From positions 2,604,001 through 2,668,000 of the forward strand of contig NZ_OZ244657.1 in assembly GCF_965218685.1 (NCBI RefSeq): a stretch of DNA of 64,000 nucleotides. The letters are read 5' to 3'. Source of the DNA: Thalassobius sp965218685. Its GTDB lineage: Bacteria; Pseudomonadota; Alphaproteobacteria; Rhodobacterales; Rhodobacteraceae. The position numbers were made by a program, and so were the translations under genes. Each line of letters opens with the position of its first letter. The first letter of the stretch is position 1. Under the pieces are notes generated by a model, which saw only the letters and a list, made by a program, of their open reading frames with translations, did not search any database and was not told the DNA's origin. Below are positions 1 to 8,928 of the stretch, one piece after another.

Positions 1-2
1 AC

Positions 3-902
3 CTGTCCGAAGAAGAAAAAGCCGAGATCGAGGCCATGGGTGGCTTCGAAAAGCTCATGGAGACGCTGAAAAAGCGGCTCGAGGAACAAAAGGGCCGACA
101 CCAGGGTGGCAACAAATGGGTCGGCACGGCCGGTACCTCGCCCTATGGGGCTTATGGGTACAACCCCGAAGGCGTACGGATCGGCCAGAAAGAAAGCCGT
201 CATCAGCGGGCTGTAAAGGTCTGGGATAAGCGCGAATTCAAGAACTTAGACGACAACATTGAACTTGGAACTCGCAATATCAAGGTCGCCCTGAAACGTC
301 TGCGGCGCTGGGCCCGGGATGGCGCCCATGACGAGCTGGACCTGGACGGCACCATCCGCGCCACCGCCGAACACGGTTATCTGGACGTGCAAACCCGCCC
401 CGAACGGCGCAATGCGGTCAAAGTGGTTTTGTTTCTGGACGTTGGCGGCTCGATGGATCCGCATATCAAAGTCATGGAAGAGCTGTTCTCGGCCGCGAAA
501 TCCGAGTTCAAGCATCTGGAGCATTTCTACTTCCACAATTGCCTTTATGAAGGCGTGTGGAAAGACAATCGCCGCCGCTGGGACGAGCAGATGCCCACCC
601 ACGAGGTCCTGCGCACCTTTGGCCCTGATTATAAATGCATTTTCGTCGGTGACGCCTCGATGTCGCCCTATGAAATCCACTATCCGGGCGGGGCTAACGA
701 ACACTGGAACCCCGAGGCCGGTCAGGTCTGGCTGGAACGCGCACGCGATCAGTGGCAATCTAACCTGTGGATCAATCCGGTGCCCGAAAAATACTGGGCC
801 TACACCCAGTCCATCAAGATGATCGACGAGATTTTCGAGGGCAACATGGTCCCGATGACCCTGGAAGGTCTGGAACGCGGCATGAAAGAGCTGACCCGCT
901 AG
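3..902 (+). CDS. VWA-domain (CoxE-like) protein, 5' end outside the window
   Basis: The reading frame is already open at the first bases (reading LSEEEKAEIEAMGG), so the gene begins upstream and the ATG at 36 is internal. The visible part ends in a von Willebrand factor A-like domain. Its first metal-site motif reads DVGGSM, a variant of DxSxS, and later VGDASMSP follows. The N-terminal part visible is charged and rich in K, E and G. CoxE-like VWA proteins are usually paired with a MoxR-type AAA ATPase and act as a chaperone for metalloenzyme or complex maturation; that partner would lie outside this window, so the role is inference. An M48 peptidase gene follows 36 bp downstream on the same strand. 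Confidence 0.8.
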   Translation: MSEEEKAEIEAMGGFEKLMETLKKRLEEQKGRHQGGNKWVGTAGTSPYGAYGYNPEGVRIGQKESRHQRAVKVWDKREFKNLDDNIELGTRNIKVALKRLRRWARDGAHDELDLDGTIRATAEHGYLDVQTRPERRNAVKVVLFLDVGGSMDPHIKVMEELFSAAKSEFKHLEHFYFHNCLYEGVWKDNRRRWDEQMPTHEVLRTFGPDYKCIFVGDASMSPYEIHYPGGANEHWNPEAGQVWLERARDQWQSNLWINPVPEKYWAYTQSIKMIDEIFEGNMVPMTLEGLERGMKELTR

Positions 903-938
903 GGTTTTCATTTCCGTGCGCAGCCCCATATCAGACCC

Positions 939-1628
939 ATGTTGAAATTCACTCCTCTTCTGCTGGCCATCCTTTATGCCGTCGCGATGTATCGCGTGTC
1001 TGCCTGGCGGACCAAGAAAGAGCTGAACGACCGCTCAACGCAGTTGATGGACCCAAAACTGTTCCCCGTTCTGGACCGTCTGGCCGCCGCCTTGGAGGTT
1101 CCGCAGATCAAGGTGTATCTGTACGAGGTCGACCCGGTGAACGGCCTCGCCTCGCCCGACGGCAAGGTCTATCTGACCCGTGGCTTTTACCGCAAGTTCC
1201 AGAACGGTGAAGTCACCGCCGAGGAGCTGGCCAGCGTCATCGCGCACGAGCTGGGGCATGTGGCGCTGGGCCACACACGGCGCCGGATGATTGATTTTTC
1301 TGGGCAGAATGCTTTGCGGGCCGCGCTGGCGATGTTCCTGTCGCGCTTTTTGCCCGGTGTTGGGGTTTGGATTGCCAATACGCTGACAACCCTGCTGGCT
1401 GCGCGGATGTCGCGCTCGGATGAATACGAGGCGGACGAATATGCCTCGGCTCTGATGGTCAAGGCGGGCTTTGGCACAGGCCCCCAGAAATCACTCTTCG
1501 CCAAACTGGAAGAGCTGACAGGCGCTCGCGCTGGCGCCATGCCTGCATGGTTGATCAGCCACCCCAAGACCCCCCAGCGTATCGCCGCAATCGAAGAGCA
1601 CGAGGCCAAGTGGGGCCTTACCGAGTAA
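939..1628 (+). CDS. M48-family membrane metallopeptidase
   Basis: A 229-residue protein with a hydrophobic N-terminal segment (about residues 3-20) that anchors or exports it. The zinc-binding motif HELGH lies at residues 103-107, and a downstream SRSDEYEADEYAS stretch supplies the third ligand expected in M48 (HtpX/Ste24-like) enzymes. Members of the family degrade or clip misfolded envelope proteins. The protein is short compared with HtpX and has only one clear additional hydrophobic stretch (about 123-150). It follows the VWA gene closely and probably shares its transcript. Its last 11 bases overlap the end of the convergent PIN gene. The family is secure; the substrate is unknown. Confidence 0.85.
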   Translation: MLKFTPLLLAILYAVAMYRVSAWRTKKELNDRSTQLMDPKLFPVLDRLAAALEVPQIKVYLYEVDPVNGLASPDGKVYLTRGFYRKFQNGEVTAEELASVIAHELGHVALGHTRRRMIDFSGQNALRAALAMFLSRFLPGVGVWIANTLTTLLAARMSRSDEYEADEYASALMVKAGFGTGPQKSLFAKLEELTGARAGAMPAWLISHPKTPQRIAAIEEHEAKWGLTE

Positions 1629-2160
1629 GCGCCTTACCCAAACGCGGCAGCCGGGCCTTTTTCAGCAGCTTGCGTGTGTCCCATTTTTGCCCTGACAGCC
1701 GATCTGCCGTCATGCGGACCTGTTCGACCGCTTCGGCCACAGGCGCGGGTGCGTCCAGCCAGCAGCTATATAGCAATTCGTCCGGGGTTTGCCGGGACAG
1801 GCCTTCTTCGGTCAGCGTATGTTTCGGAAAATCCTTGGCGTTCATGGTCAGCAAAACATCCGCAGACCCGGCAATGGCCGCGGCCAAAACATGCACATCC
1901 GCAGGATCGGGCAGATACAGGCGGTTTTCCAGCGAAGGCGGCCATGTGACCTCGGCCCCGGGCCAGTTTGCCTGAACCAGCGCGATCTCGGCGCGGGCCT
2001 GAGCCTCGCCGGTGGGGCCAAGTTTGCGGGCCGCGCGGGCCCATTCTTCAAGGATCCGCGTTGACCAGAGCGGCTGGAAAGCGCCGGTGCGCGCAACGGC
2101 CAGCAGCACCTCCCGCATCACCGTGGGATATAGAACGCAGGTGTCCAGCAATACCTTCAT
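1618..2160 (-). CDS. PIN-domain ribonuclease-like protein
   Basis: A 180-residue protein that starts MKVLLDTCVLYP. The acidic positions of a PIN active site are visible: D6, E38, D88 within LPDPADVHV, D101 and D110 within TMNAKDF. PIN domains are Mg-dependent single-strand RNases. The ATG at 2160 was chosen because it forms a four-base ATGA overlap with the stop of the rRNA methyltransferase gene; a longer frame upstream runs through that gene and is not credible. No small antitoxin-like gene is next to it, so a toxin-antitoxin role is not supported. I recall a Rhodobacter family of orphan PIN proteins of this size, but could not verify membership. Confidence 0.8.
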   Translation of the reverse strand: MKVLLDTCVLYPTVMREVLLAVARTGAFQPLWSTRILEEWARAARKLGPTGEAQARAEIALVQANWPGAEVTWPPSLENRLYLPDPADVHVLAAAIAGSADVLLTMNAKDFPKHTLTEEGLSRQTPDELLYSCWLDAPAPVAEAVEQVRMTADRLSGQKWDTRKLLKKARLPRLGKALTR

Positions 2161-3353
2161 AGGCGGAAGAACAACGCCTTGAGATACCCGCTTTCGGCCA
2201 ATTGCGGCATCAGCGGATGGTCTGGACCTGCATACCCAGTGTGGATCAGCTGAGCCGAGCGCCCTGCCCGTCCGATGCCGCGCACGCAGGCACCTTGGAA
2301 CCGGGTCAGCTCGGCCGCGTGAGAACATGAACACAGGCCCAGATAGCCCCCCTCGGCCACCAAGGGGGCCGCCAGACGCGCGATACGTTCATAGGCACGC
2401 AAACCGGCCTCAAGCGATTGTTTGTTGGGCGCAAAGGCCGGAGGATCGCAGATCACGACGTCGAATTTGGCGTCTTCCGCGGCCAACGAGGTCAGCACAT
2501 CAAATGCATCTCCCTTGCGGGTGCTGAAACGCTCGGACGCGCCCATATGCGCGGCGCCCTGTTCAGCCAGGGCCAGGGCCGCCTCGGAGCCATCCACTGC
2601 CAGCGCCTGTGAAGCCCCGCCCGCCAAAGCAGCCAGGGAAAACCCGCCAACGTGGCTGAACACATCAAGCACACGCGCGCCGTTGGACAGGCGGGCAGCA
2701 AAGGCATGGTTGGGGCGTTGATCAAAGAACAGGCCCGTTTTCTGTCCCGCCACCAGATCAGCCATATAGGTGGCACCGTTCATGGGCACCGGCAGGGGCT
2801 CTGCCGGGGCGGCGCCAAGGATGGGCCCGGATTGATCGTCCAGACCTTCAAGTGCCCGCGCCCGCCCCGAGGCGCTTTTCAGCACGTTTTGCACCCCGGT
2901 CACGTCTACCAGTGCAGCCACCAGATCGTCCAGCCGCGCATCAGCCCATGCGGCGTTGGGCTGGACCACGGCGGTGTCCCCGAAGCGGTCGATGATCACA
3001 CCTGGCAGACCGTCTGCCTCGGCGTGGATCAGGCGATAATAGGGCTGGTCATACAGGCGGTCTCGCATTTCAAACGCTTTGCCGATCCGGGCTGCGAACC
3101 AATCCTTGTCAATCTGGGCATTCAGATCCCGGTCCAGCATCCGGCACATGATACGGCTGCCAGGGGTCACGGCAACCAGGCCAATGTCGTTGCGTTCTGC
3201 GTCCTGCAGCACGGCGATGCTGCCCGCTGCCAGCGACTTGGTGCGCCGATCTGTGACCATTTCATTGTCATAGACCCAAGGAAAGCCATGGCGGATGGCG
3301 CGGGCATTGGCCTTGGGTTTAAGGCGGACGGTGGGGTGCGATGTCTGTGTCAT
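2157..3353 (-). CDS. rlmI: RlmI-type 23S rRNA (cytosine-C5) methyltransferase
   Basis: A 398-residue SAM-dependent methyltransferase. The N-terminal 75 residues (from VRLKPKANARAIRHGFPWVY) resemble a PUA RNA-binding domain. The Rossmann fold carries VLDVFSHVGGFSLAAL as motif I, a CDPPAF motif, and LCSCSH with the cysteine expected of m5C enzymes. RlmI in E. coli methylates C1962 of 23S rRNA; transfer of that exact target is inference. The gene is first in a two-gene unit with the PIN protein, whose start overlaps its stop by four bases, so the two are likely translationally coupled. Confidence 0.88.
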   Translation of the reverse strand: MTQTSHPTVRLKPKANARAIRHGFPWVYDNEMVTDRRTKSLAAGSIAVLQDAERNDIGLVAVTPGSRIMCRMLDRDLNAQIDKDWFAARIGKAFEMRDRLYDQPYYRLIHAEADGLPGVIIDRFGDTAVVQPNAAWADARLDDLVAALVDVTGVQNVLKSASGRARALEGLDDQSGPILGAAPAEPLPVPMNGATYMADLVAGQKTGLFFDQRPNHAFAARLSNGARVLDVFSHVGGFSLAALAGGASQALAVDGSEAALALAEQGAAHMGASERFSTRKGDAFDVLTSLAAEDAKFDVVICDPPAFAPNKQSLEAGLRAYERIARLAAPLVAEGGYLGLCSCSHAAELTRFQGACVRGIGRAGRSAQLIHTGYAGPDHPLMPQLAESGYLKALFFRL

Positions 3354-3407
3354 GCGGCGCTTCTATCCCGGTTCGCAAGGCGGGGAAAGCACTGAAAACC
3401 TTTCGGA

Positions 3408-6053
3408 TCAGTCCGGGTTGCCCACCAGGATGAACGGCGCCCAATAGGCCGGATGAGACCATTCGGGGCGCGCAGGCGTGTCGATCATCGCCAGGATCGC
3501 CTGTTGCTGCGCCTTGGCCGCGCTCAGGCCCGGATCTGCGGCCCGGCGCGCGAACAGATCGGTCATAAGCGCCACGGCAGAGCGGCTTTCCACCGGCCAG
3601 TGCGAGACCATCAGCGCGCGGGCCCCGGCATAGGCAAAGGCCTCGGCCAGACCGGACAGAGCCTCGGCGCCCGGTTCATCCCCGACGGCCGTGTTACAGG
3701 CGGACAGGATCACCCAGTCGGCGTTCAGCTTCAAACCGGCGATTTCCGACGCCGTAAGCATACCGTCCTGACCGTCCCCGGCTGTCAACGCCAGCGCCGG
3801 TTCTGTCAGAGCTTCTCCGGGGCGGACCATGTCGCCGGCAACCAAACCATGGGTGGCGAAATAGAGTACCCGGTAATCCTGCAAGGTCTCTTGTTTCAGT
3901 TGCGCCTCGCTGGCCTGAAGCTGCGCGCGCACGTATTGCGTCGCGTCACTGCCAACGGCCCGGGCGACCTCGCGCACCTCGATGGCGGTTTCAGGCAAAG
4001 GCGACAGCGCCCCGCGCAGCCCGTTTTGCGACACCGGTGCGTCCCCGAAAACCGGATCGGCAAACCCCAGGAACGGCTTTGAGGCCCGCGCGTCCTGCCG
4101 CGCCGACAGGTTCAGCGCATGGACCGAGGGGATCACCGTGATCGCGTGGTGCCGCACCAGCCAATCGGCCTGTGCCAGCCCCGGCGCATCGTTTCGGACA
4201 AGCATCTGCGGTGGCACCGCCGTCAGCGGGCCGCGCAGCTCGACATACAGGTGGTCCTTGCCTTCAAGCAGATCCTCGATCACGCCGAAGGTCTGCCGGT
4301 ATATCCAATACGAGGCATAAAGTTCGAACCCCTGCTCTTTTGGCTTTTCGCGGTCCTTCAGGCTTATGCCAGCACGCACCCCCATCTGCAGATCGATCGA
4401 ACCGCGGATATCCGAGATCGCCGCCTTGGCGCTGCTGGGGCTTAACGGCATTTCGCGCCAGGTGACGGCATCTTGGGTGACGACCAGAACAAAGTTCCAG
4501 TCATCCTCTTGTTCACCCACATCGAAGATCACCAGCGCCTCGGTCGGCCCCAACAGAGCCTGCGTCTGGGGGATGGAAAACGGGTCAGCGTTGTACATCG
4601 CCTCGAACGGCAGTTCAAGTTTGCGCAATGCGGCCCCCATGTCATTGATCTGGGTAGACAAAGCCTCCATCTCGGCGCGAATTTCGCGTTCGATATCTGG
4701 GCGGCGTTCGGCGCTGGGCAGGCCTGCAAAATAGGACATTTCGTCCTGCAACTGGGTCTGGCGGCGCTGCATATCCGTAAAGTCACGCATCATCCGGGTC
4801 TTTTCACCACTGCCTTGCTCGACCCGCTGGGCCAGCGCCGCAAAGGCCGCGCGGGCGGCGCTATCATAGTTCACTTGAGCCAAACGAAAGGCTTCGGCGG
4901 CGGCCTTGTCCTTGGCCATCAACCCGGCATCACGCATCCGCACCAGCGTTTTTTGCAGCAAAGCGCGGCTTCCTTGCCCCGCGGCCTCGGCCTTTTTGGC
5001 CATCTCCCATGCGGCGGGCAGGTTATCCATGTCCAGCTCCATCGCACCAAGGTTCAGATAGGCGCGGCCGGTACGTTCATGCGTCGGCGAAAGCAGCGTT
5101 TCGCGCAAACTGACCGAAGCCCGCATATCCACAAGCGCTTGCTGAAATTCGGGCTTGCCGAAATTGCCCCACGATTTGGCAAGCGCCCGCCGTTCAAGAA
5201 ATTCGGCATAGGGCAACGAATTCTCACCGAAGGTGGCCAGCAAAGCGGTTTGCCATCGGTCAAGGATCTGATGCATCCGGGGAATGTCGCGCAGATAGTA
5301 CAGAACCAAGGCGTATTCACCCAAGGCAAAAACGGTTTCGGGGTGGTGCGGCGGATGGCATGTCTGCATGCGCCGCAGAGCGTCTTCGTACTGCGTGGCG
5401 GCGGCTTCGAACTGGCCCAAATCAGTTAACAACAGCGCCGTTTCCTTGGAGACAGCGCAGGCATAATAGGTGGTCCTTTCGCGCCCGGCAGCATCCAGCA
5501 TGGGCAGCACCTTCTGAAACAGCTCTAACGCTTTTTCCCAGTGGCCAAGCTCTTTGAAAATCCCGGCTGTGTTGTACTGCCATAACATCGTCTGGTCATT
5601 GTCTGGCCCCCAAACGATCTCGGCAAAGCGGGTCGCCTCAAGTGCAAGCGGAAGCGCGTCGTTGGAATAACCCATACGCGACAGGTGCACTGCAAGCTGC
5701 ATAGCCGCATCCATTCGCGCCGGGTGGAACTTGAGATAGTTCGCCTCCCAAATCTTATACGCGTCCTCCATCTCGGACAGGGCATCGGCGGGGCGACCTT
5801 GCAGGCGTATCACGTTGGCCAAGGCCTGGCGCAAACGCAGCACCTTGATCTGCTCGGGGCCGATCTTTTCGGACAGGTGAGCGATCAAGGGGACAAGCAC
5901 CGCTTCTGCCGCCATGTAATCGCCTTGCCTGAAATGGCCGTCCATGATCGCCTCTTGCGCGGTCACATAGTCCTGCAAGGGCTTGTCCATCACCTGAGCC
6001 AGGGCCGCCGGGGTTGAAATCAGTAAGAAAAAGGTAAAAAAATATCGCAACAT
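3408..6053 (-). CDS. Secreted TPR-CHAT domain protein (caspase-like fold)
   Basis: The protein has 881 residues from the ATG at 6053. That start gives a clear signal peptide (MLRYFFTFFLLISTPAALAQ). An earlier in-frame start would put 18 polar residues before it and spoil the signal. Residues about 25-430 are helical repeats of TPR type, followed by a coiled region. The C-terminal third is a CHAT domain: the catalytic histidine is H735 in YFATHG and the cysteine is C786 in LSACNT, followed by GAEALSGLAEAFAYAGARALMVSHWPV. CHAT proteases are caspase/separase relatives. Both catalytic residues are present, so activity is plausible. The signal peptide points to a periplasmic or surface location. 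The gene is divergent from edd; no obvious partner is adjacent, and substrate and role are unknown. Confidence 0.85.
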   Translation of the reverse strand: MLRYFFTFFLLISTPAALAQVMDKPLQDYVTAQEAIMDGHFRQGDYMAAEAVLVPLIAHLSEKIGPEQIKVLRLRQALANVIRLQGRPADALSEMEDAYKIWEANYLKFHPARMDAAMQLAVHLSRMGYSNDALPLALEATRFAEIVWGPDNDQTMLWQYNTAGIFKELGHWEKALELFQKVLPMLDAAGRERTTYYACAVSKETALLLTDLGQFEAAATQYEDALRRMQTCHPPHHPETVFALGEYALVLYYLRDIPRMHQILDRWQTALLATFGENSLPYAEFLERRALAKSWGNFGKPEFQQALVDMRASVSLRETLLSPTHERTGRAYLNLGAMELDMDNLPAAWEMAKKAEAAGQGSRALLQKTLVRMRDAGLMAKDKAAAEAFRLAQVNYDSAARAAFAALAQRVEQGSGEKTRMMRDFTDMQRRQTQLQDEMSYFAGLPSAERRPDIEREIRAEMEALSTQINDMGAALRKLELPFEAMYNADPFSIPQTQALLGPTEALVIFDVGEQEDDWNFVLVVTQDAVTWREMPLSPSSAKAAISDIRGSIDLQMGVRAGISLKDREKPKEQGFELYASYWIYRQTFGVIEDLLEGKDHLYVELRGPLTAVPPQMLVRNDAPGLAQADWLVRHHAITVIPSVHALNLSARQDARASKPFLGFADPVFGDAPVSQNGLRGALSPLPETAIEVREVARAVGSDATQYVRAQLQASEAQLKQETLQDYRVLYFATHGLVAGDMVRPGEALTEPALALTAGDGQDGMLTASEIAGLKLNADWVILSACNTAVGDEPGAEALSGLAEAFAYAGARALMVSHWPVESRSAVALMTDLFARRAADPGLSAAKAQQQAILAMIDTPARPEWSHPAYWAPFILVGNPD

Positions 6054-6128
6054 GCCGCAAGGATAGACATGACATCTGTCCTGCGTCCAGAAACCAAATG
6101 ATGACAAGTGCAGTCATCGCTGCCGTCC

Positions 6129-6157
6129 TTGCGCCGTTAACGCTAACAGTATATACG
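6129..6157 (+). promoter_or_regulatory. edd promoter with LacI-type operator in the spacer
   Basis: A -35-like TTGCGC (6129-6134) and a -10-like TATACG (6152-6157) are 17 bp apart. The spacer holds CGTTAACGCTAACA at 6135-6148, whose complement TGTTAGCGTTAACG matches the generic LacI/GalR-family operator TGTTAGCGCTAACA at 12 of 14 positions. An operator between -35 and -10 implies repression. The cognate regulator is not in the window. Confidence 0.55.
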
Positions 6158-6182
6158 AACCTCGAGTTTGAAGAGGTCCCAA

Positions 6183-7988
6183 ATGAGTTTGAACGCAACA
6201 GTTTCCAAGGTCACCGACACGATTATCGCGCGCAGCGCCAAGACGCGGTCGGCCTATCTGGAACGAATGCGGGCCGCTGCCGAAGACGGCCCGCGCCGCG
6301 CGCATCTGACTTGCGGGAACCAGGCCCATGCCTATGCCGCCATGGGAGATGCCAAGGACGCTCTGGCCGGGGCGCGCGCGCCTAATCTGGGCATCGTAAC
6401 CACTTACAATGACATGCTGTCCGCCCACCAGCCCTTCGAAGGCTATCCGGCCATTATCAAAGACGCAGCCGCGCAATGCGGGGCGACGGCACAGGTCGCG
6501 GGCGGTGTTCCGGCGATGTGCGACGGGGTCACGCAAGGCCAGCTGGGCATGGAACTGTCGCTGTTTTCCCGAGACGTCATCGCAATGGCCACCGGGGTTG
6601 CGTTGTCGCATAACACCTTTGATGCAGCTATCTATTTGGGTGTATGTGATAAAATCGTGCCCGGCCTTGTGATCGCGGCGGCAACTTTTGGCTATCTGCC
6701 CGGCATTTTCCTGCCTGCAGGCCCTATGACCAGCGGGCTGCCCAACGACGAAAAGGCCCGCATCCGCAACGAATACGCCCAAGGGAAAATCGGCCGCGAC
6801 AAGCTGATGGAGGCCGAGATGGCCAGCTATCACGGCCCCGGCACCTGCACCTTCTATGGCACCGCGAACTCGAACCAGATGCTGATGGAGTTCATGGGCC
6901 TTCACCTGCCCGGCGCATCCTTCGTTACCCCCAATACGCCGCTGCGCGAAGCCCTGACCCGTGCTGGCACCGAACGTGTGGCCGCCGTTACCGCGTTGGG
7001 CAACGCCTATACACCCGTATGCGACATCCTGGACGAGCGTGCGTTTGTGAACGGGATCGTGGGGCTGATGGCGACGGGCGGCTCGACCAATCTGCTGATC
7101 CACCTGCCCGCCATGGCGCGCGCCGCCGGCATCATGCTCACGATGGAGGATTTCAGCGCACTGTCCGAGGTCACTCCGCTGATGGCCAAGGTCTATCCCA
7201 ATGGGCTGGCGGACGTGAACCATTTCCACGCCGCCGGGGGGCTGGGATTCATGATCTCGGACCTTCTGGAACAGGGGCTGCTGCACCCCGATGTGCAAAC
7301 GATTGCCGGGCCGGGGCTGGAGCGCTACGCACACGAGCCCAAACTGCAGGACGAAAAGCTGATCTGGGACGACGCCCCCCGCAGCTCGCTGAACGACAAG
7401 ATCCTGCGCCCTGCCTCGGATCCTTTCCAATCGTCCGGTGGATTGTCGATGATGCAAGGCAACTTGGGTCTTGGCGTGATGAAGGTTTCAGCCGTCGCGC
7501 CCGAACGCCGCGTCATCCAGGCCCCCGCCCGCGTATTTCACACCCAAGAGGCCGTCAAAGACGCCTTCAAAGCCGGTGAATTCACGGGCGATACGGTGGT
7601 TGTCGTACGCTTCCAAGGCCCCAAGGCCAACGGAATGCCCGAACTGCATGGCCTGACGCCAACCCTTTCGGTCCTGCAAGATCGCGGGCTGAAAATCGCA
7701 CTGGTCACCGACGGGCGCATGTCCGGCGCATCGGGCAAGGTACCCTCGGCCATTCATGTCAGCCCCGAGGCCGCGATGGGTGGCCCCCTGGCGCATGTTC
7801 AGGACGGAGATATCATTCGCGTTGACGCCGAGGCCGGCATTCTGGAAAATCTCTCGGCCGATTTCATGACCCGTCCTGCCGCTCAGGCAGATCTGTCCGC
7901 CAACAGTTTCGGCATGGGCCGCGAGCTGTTTGAAATCTTCCGCCAATCAGTGGGCCCCGCCAGCGAAGGCGCCAGCGCGATTACATGA
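6183..7988 (+). CDS. edd: Phosphogluconate dehydratase (Entner-Doudoroff)
   Basis: A 601-residue protein, the usual length for Edd. It converts 6-phosphogluconate to 2-keto-3-deoxy-6-phosphogluconate in the cytoplasm using a [4Fe-4S] cluster. Recognisable blocks are LTCGNQAHAYAAMGD near residue 45, GVPAMCDGVTQGQLGMELS, YLGVCDKIVPGL, and GRMSGASGKVPSAIHVSPEA near the C terminus, which place it in the IlvD/Edd family and in Edd rather than IlvD. The ATG at 6183 follows a GAAGAGG ribosome site by about six bases; an in-frame TTG at 6168 has none. eda follows after seven bases, so the two form one operon. Confidence 0.95.
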   Translation: MSLNATVSKVTDTIIARSAKTRSAYLERMRAAAEDGPRRAHLTCGNQAHAYAAMGDAKDALAGARAPNLGIVTTYNDMLSAHQPFEGYPAIIKDAAAQCGATAQVAGGVPAMCDGVTQGQLGMELSLFSRDVIAMATGVALSHNTFDAAIYLGVCDKIVPGLVIAAATFGYLPGIFLPAGPMTSGLPNDEKARIRNEYAQGKIGRDKLMEAEMASYHGPGTCTFYGTANSNQMLMEFMGLHLPGASFVTPNTPLREALTRAGTERVAAVTALGNAYTPVCDILDERAFVNGIVGLMATGGSTNLLIHLPAMARAAGIMLTMEDFSALSEVTPLMAKVYPNGLADVNHFHAAGGLGFMISDLLEQGLLHPDVQTIAGPGLERYAHEPKLQDEKLIWDDAPRSSLNDKILRPASDPFQSSGGLSMMQGNLGLGVMKVSAVAPERRVIQAPARVFHTQEAVKDAFKAGEFTGDTVVVVRFQGPKANGMPELHGLTPTLSVLQDRGLKIALVTDGRMSGASGKVPSAIHVSPEAAMGGPLAHVQDGDIIRVDAEAGILENLSADFMTRPAAQADLSANSFGMGRELFEIFRQSVGPASEGASAIT

Positions 7989-7995
7989 GGTTTGC

Positions 7996-8634
7996 ATGAT
8001 AACCCCAGAAAAAGCTTCCGGTATTTCACTATCCCTGTGTGAAAAGGCGCCGGTCATTCCGGTGCTGGTCGTCAAGGATGCAAGCACCGCATTCCCACTG
8101 GCGCAAGCCCTGGTTTCCGGCGGTTTGCCAGTTTTGGAAGTGACACTTCGCACCGAAAGCGCATTGGAGGTCATCCGCGAGATGGCCAAGGTCGAGGGGG
8201 GCATTGTTGGCGCCGGAACCGTCCTGACCCGTGCGGATGCTGAAGCGGCGAAAGAGGCCGGCGCGAAATTTGCGGTCTCTCCTGGTGCGACGGACGCCCT
8301 TCTGACCGCCTGCGAAGAGCTGGATCTACCGATCTTGCCCGGCGCCGCGACAGCCTCCGAGGCAATGGCCCTGCTTGAACGCGGCTATACCGTGCAAAAA
8401 TTCTTTCCTGCCGAAGCCTCGGGCGGTGCGGCGGCGCTAAAGGCCATCGGTGCGCCTTTGCCGCAGATCGTGTTTTGCCCGACCGGAGGCATTGGCCCTC
8501 ATAACGTCCAGGAATACCTGTCGCTGTCGAACACGCGCTGCGTCGGAGGCAGCTGGGTCGCGCCCGCGGATCTGGTCGCCCAGCGTGACTGGACGGCGAT
8601 CCAGGATCTGGCCCGAACCGCTGCGGCACTTTAA
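7996..8634 (+). CDS. eda: 2-keto-3-deoxy-6-phosphogluconate aldolase
   Basis: A 212-residue class I aldolase that splits KDPG into pyruvate and glyceraldehyde 3-phosphate, the second Entner-Doudoroff step. Seen motifs are VIPVLVV at the N terminus, GAGTVLT, FAVSPGA, ILPGAATASEAM, KFFPAEASGG (with the Schiff-base lysine) and FCPTGGI. The ATG at 7996 lies seven bases after the edd stop, with TGAGG just upstream as the ribosome site. Larger frames starting inside edd are not needed. With edd and tpiA elsewhere in the window, it supports a glucose route through the ED pathway. Confidence 0.95.
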   Translation: MITPEKASGISLSLCEKAPVIPVLVVKDASTAFPLAQALVSGGLPVLEVTLRTESALEVIREMAKVEGGIVGAGTVLTRADAEAAKEAGAKFAVSPGATDALLTACEELDLPILPGAATASEAMALLERGYTVQKFFPAEASGGAAALKAIGAPLPQIVFCPTGGIGPHNVQEYLSLSNTRCVGGSWVAPADLVAQRDWTAIQDLARTAAAL

Positions 8635-8655
8635 TATCACCCAGCAATACGTTGA

Positions 8656-8925
8656 TTAATTACGGCTTCTTCCGCGCCAGCCCCCGCGCCGACGCGGCGC
8701 TGTAATCTGTTTCAACCCCATCTGAAGCACCTCGGACATGGGGTGATCGGGATCGGCCTCTGCATAGGTTTGATACAGGTTTTCCAAAGCGACATGTTGG
8801 TCGTGACCGTCCTGCAAGCTTAGCGCCCAATCAAGAAATATAGTCCGGCATTCGGCCGAGCCGATGCCCTCAATGCGATAAGCTTCGCGGATCAAGCCTT
8901 TGGGATCATGTGGATTTTTATCCAT
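8656..8925 (-). CDS. Small conserved protein downstream of glnE
   Basis: An 89-residue hydrophilic protein, MDKNPHDPKGLIREAYRIEG at the start, with a WALSLQDGHDQH segment in the middle and a very basic Arg/Gly-rich tail (RRRGGWRGRSRN). It has no membrane segment and no motif I recognise. It starts three bases after the glnE stop, so it is almost certainly co-transcribed with glnE. Its tight coupling to the nitrogen regulator is the only functional clue. The basic tail could contact nucleic acid, which is speculation. Confidence 0.7.
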   Translation of the reverse strand: MDKNPHDPKGLIREAYRIEGIGSAECRTIFLDWALSLQDGHDQHVALENLYQTYAEADPDHPMSEVLQMGLKQITAPRRRGGWRGRSRN

Positions 8926-8928
8926 TCG

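Noticed and set aside
1618..2160. PIN protein as the toxin of a toxin-antitoxin pair
   Set aside because: The upstream gene is an rRNA methyltransferase and no small DNA-binding antitoxin is adjacent.
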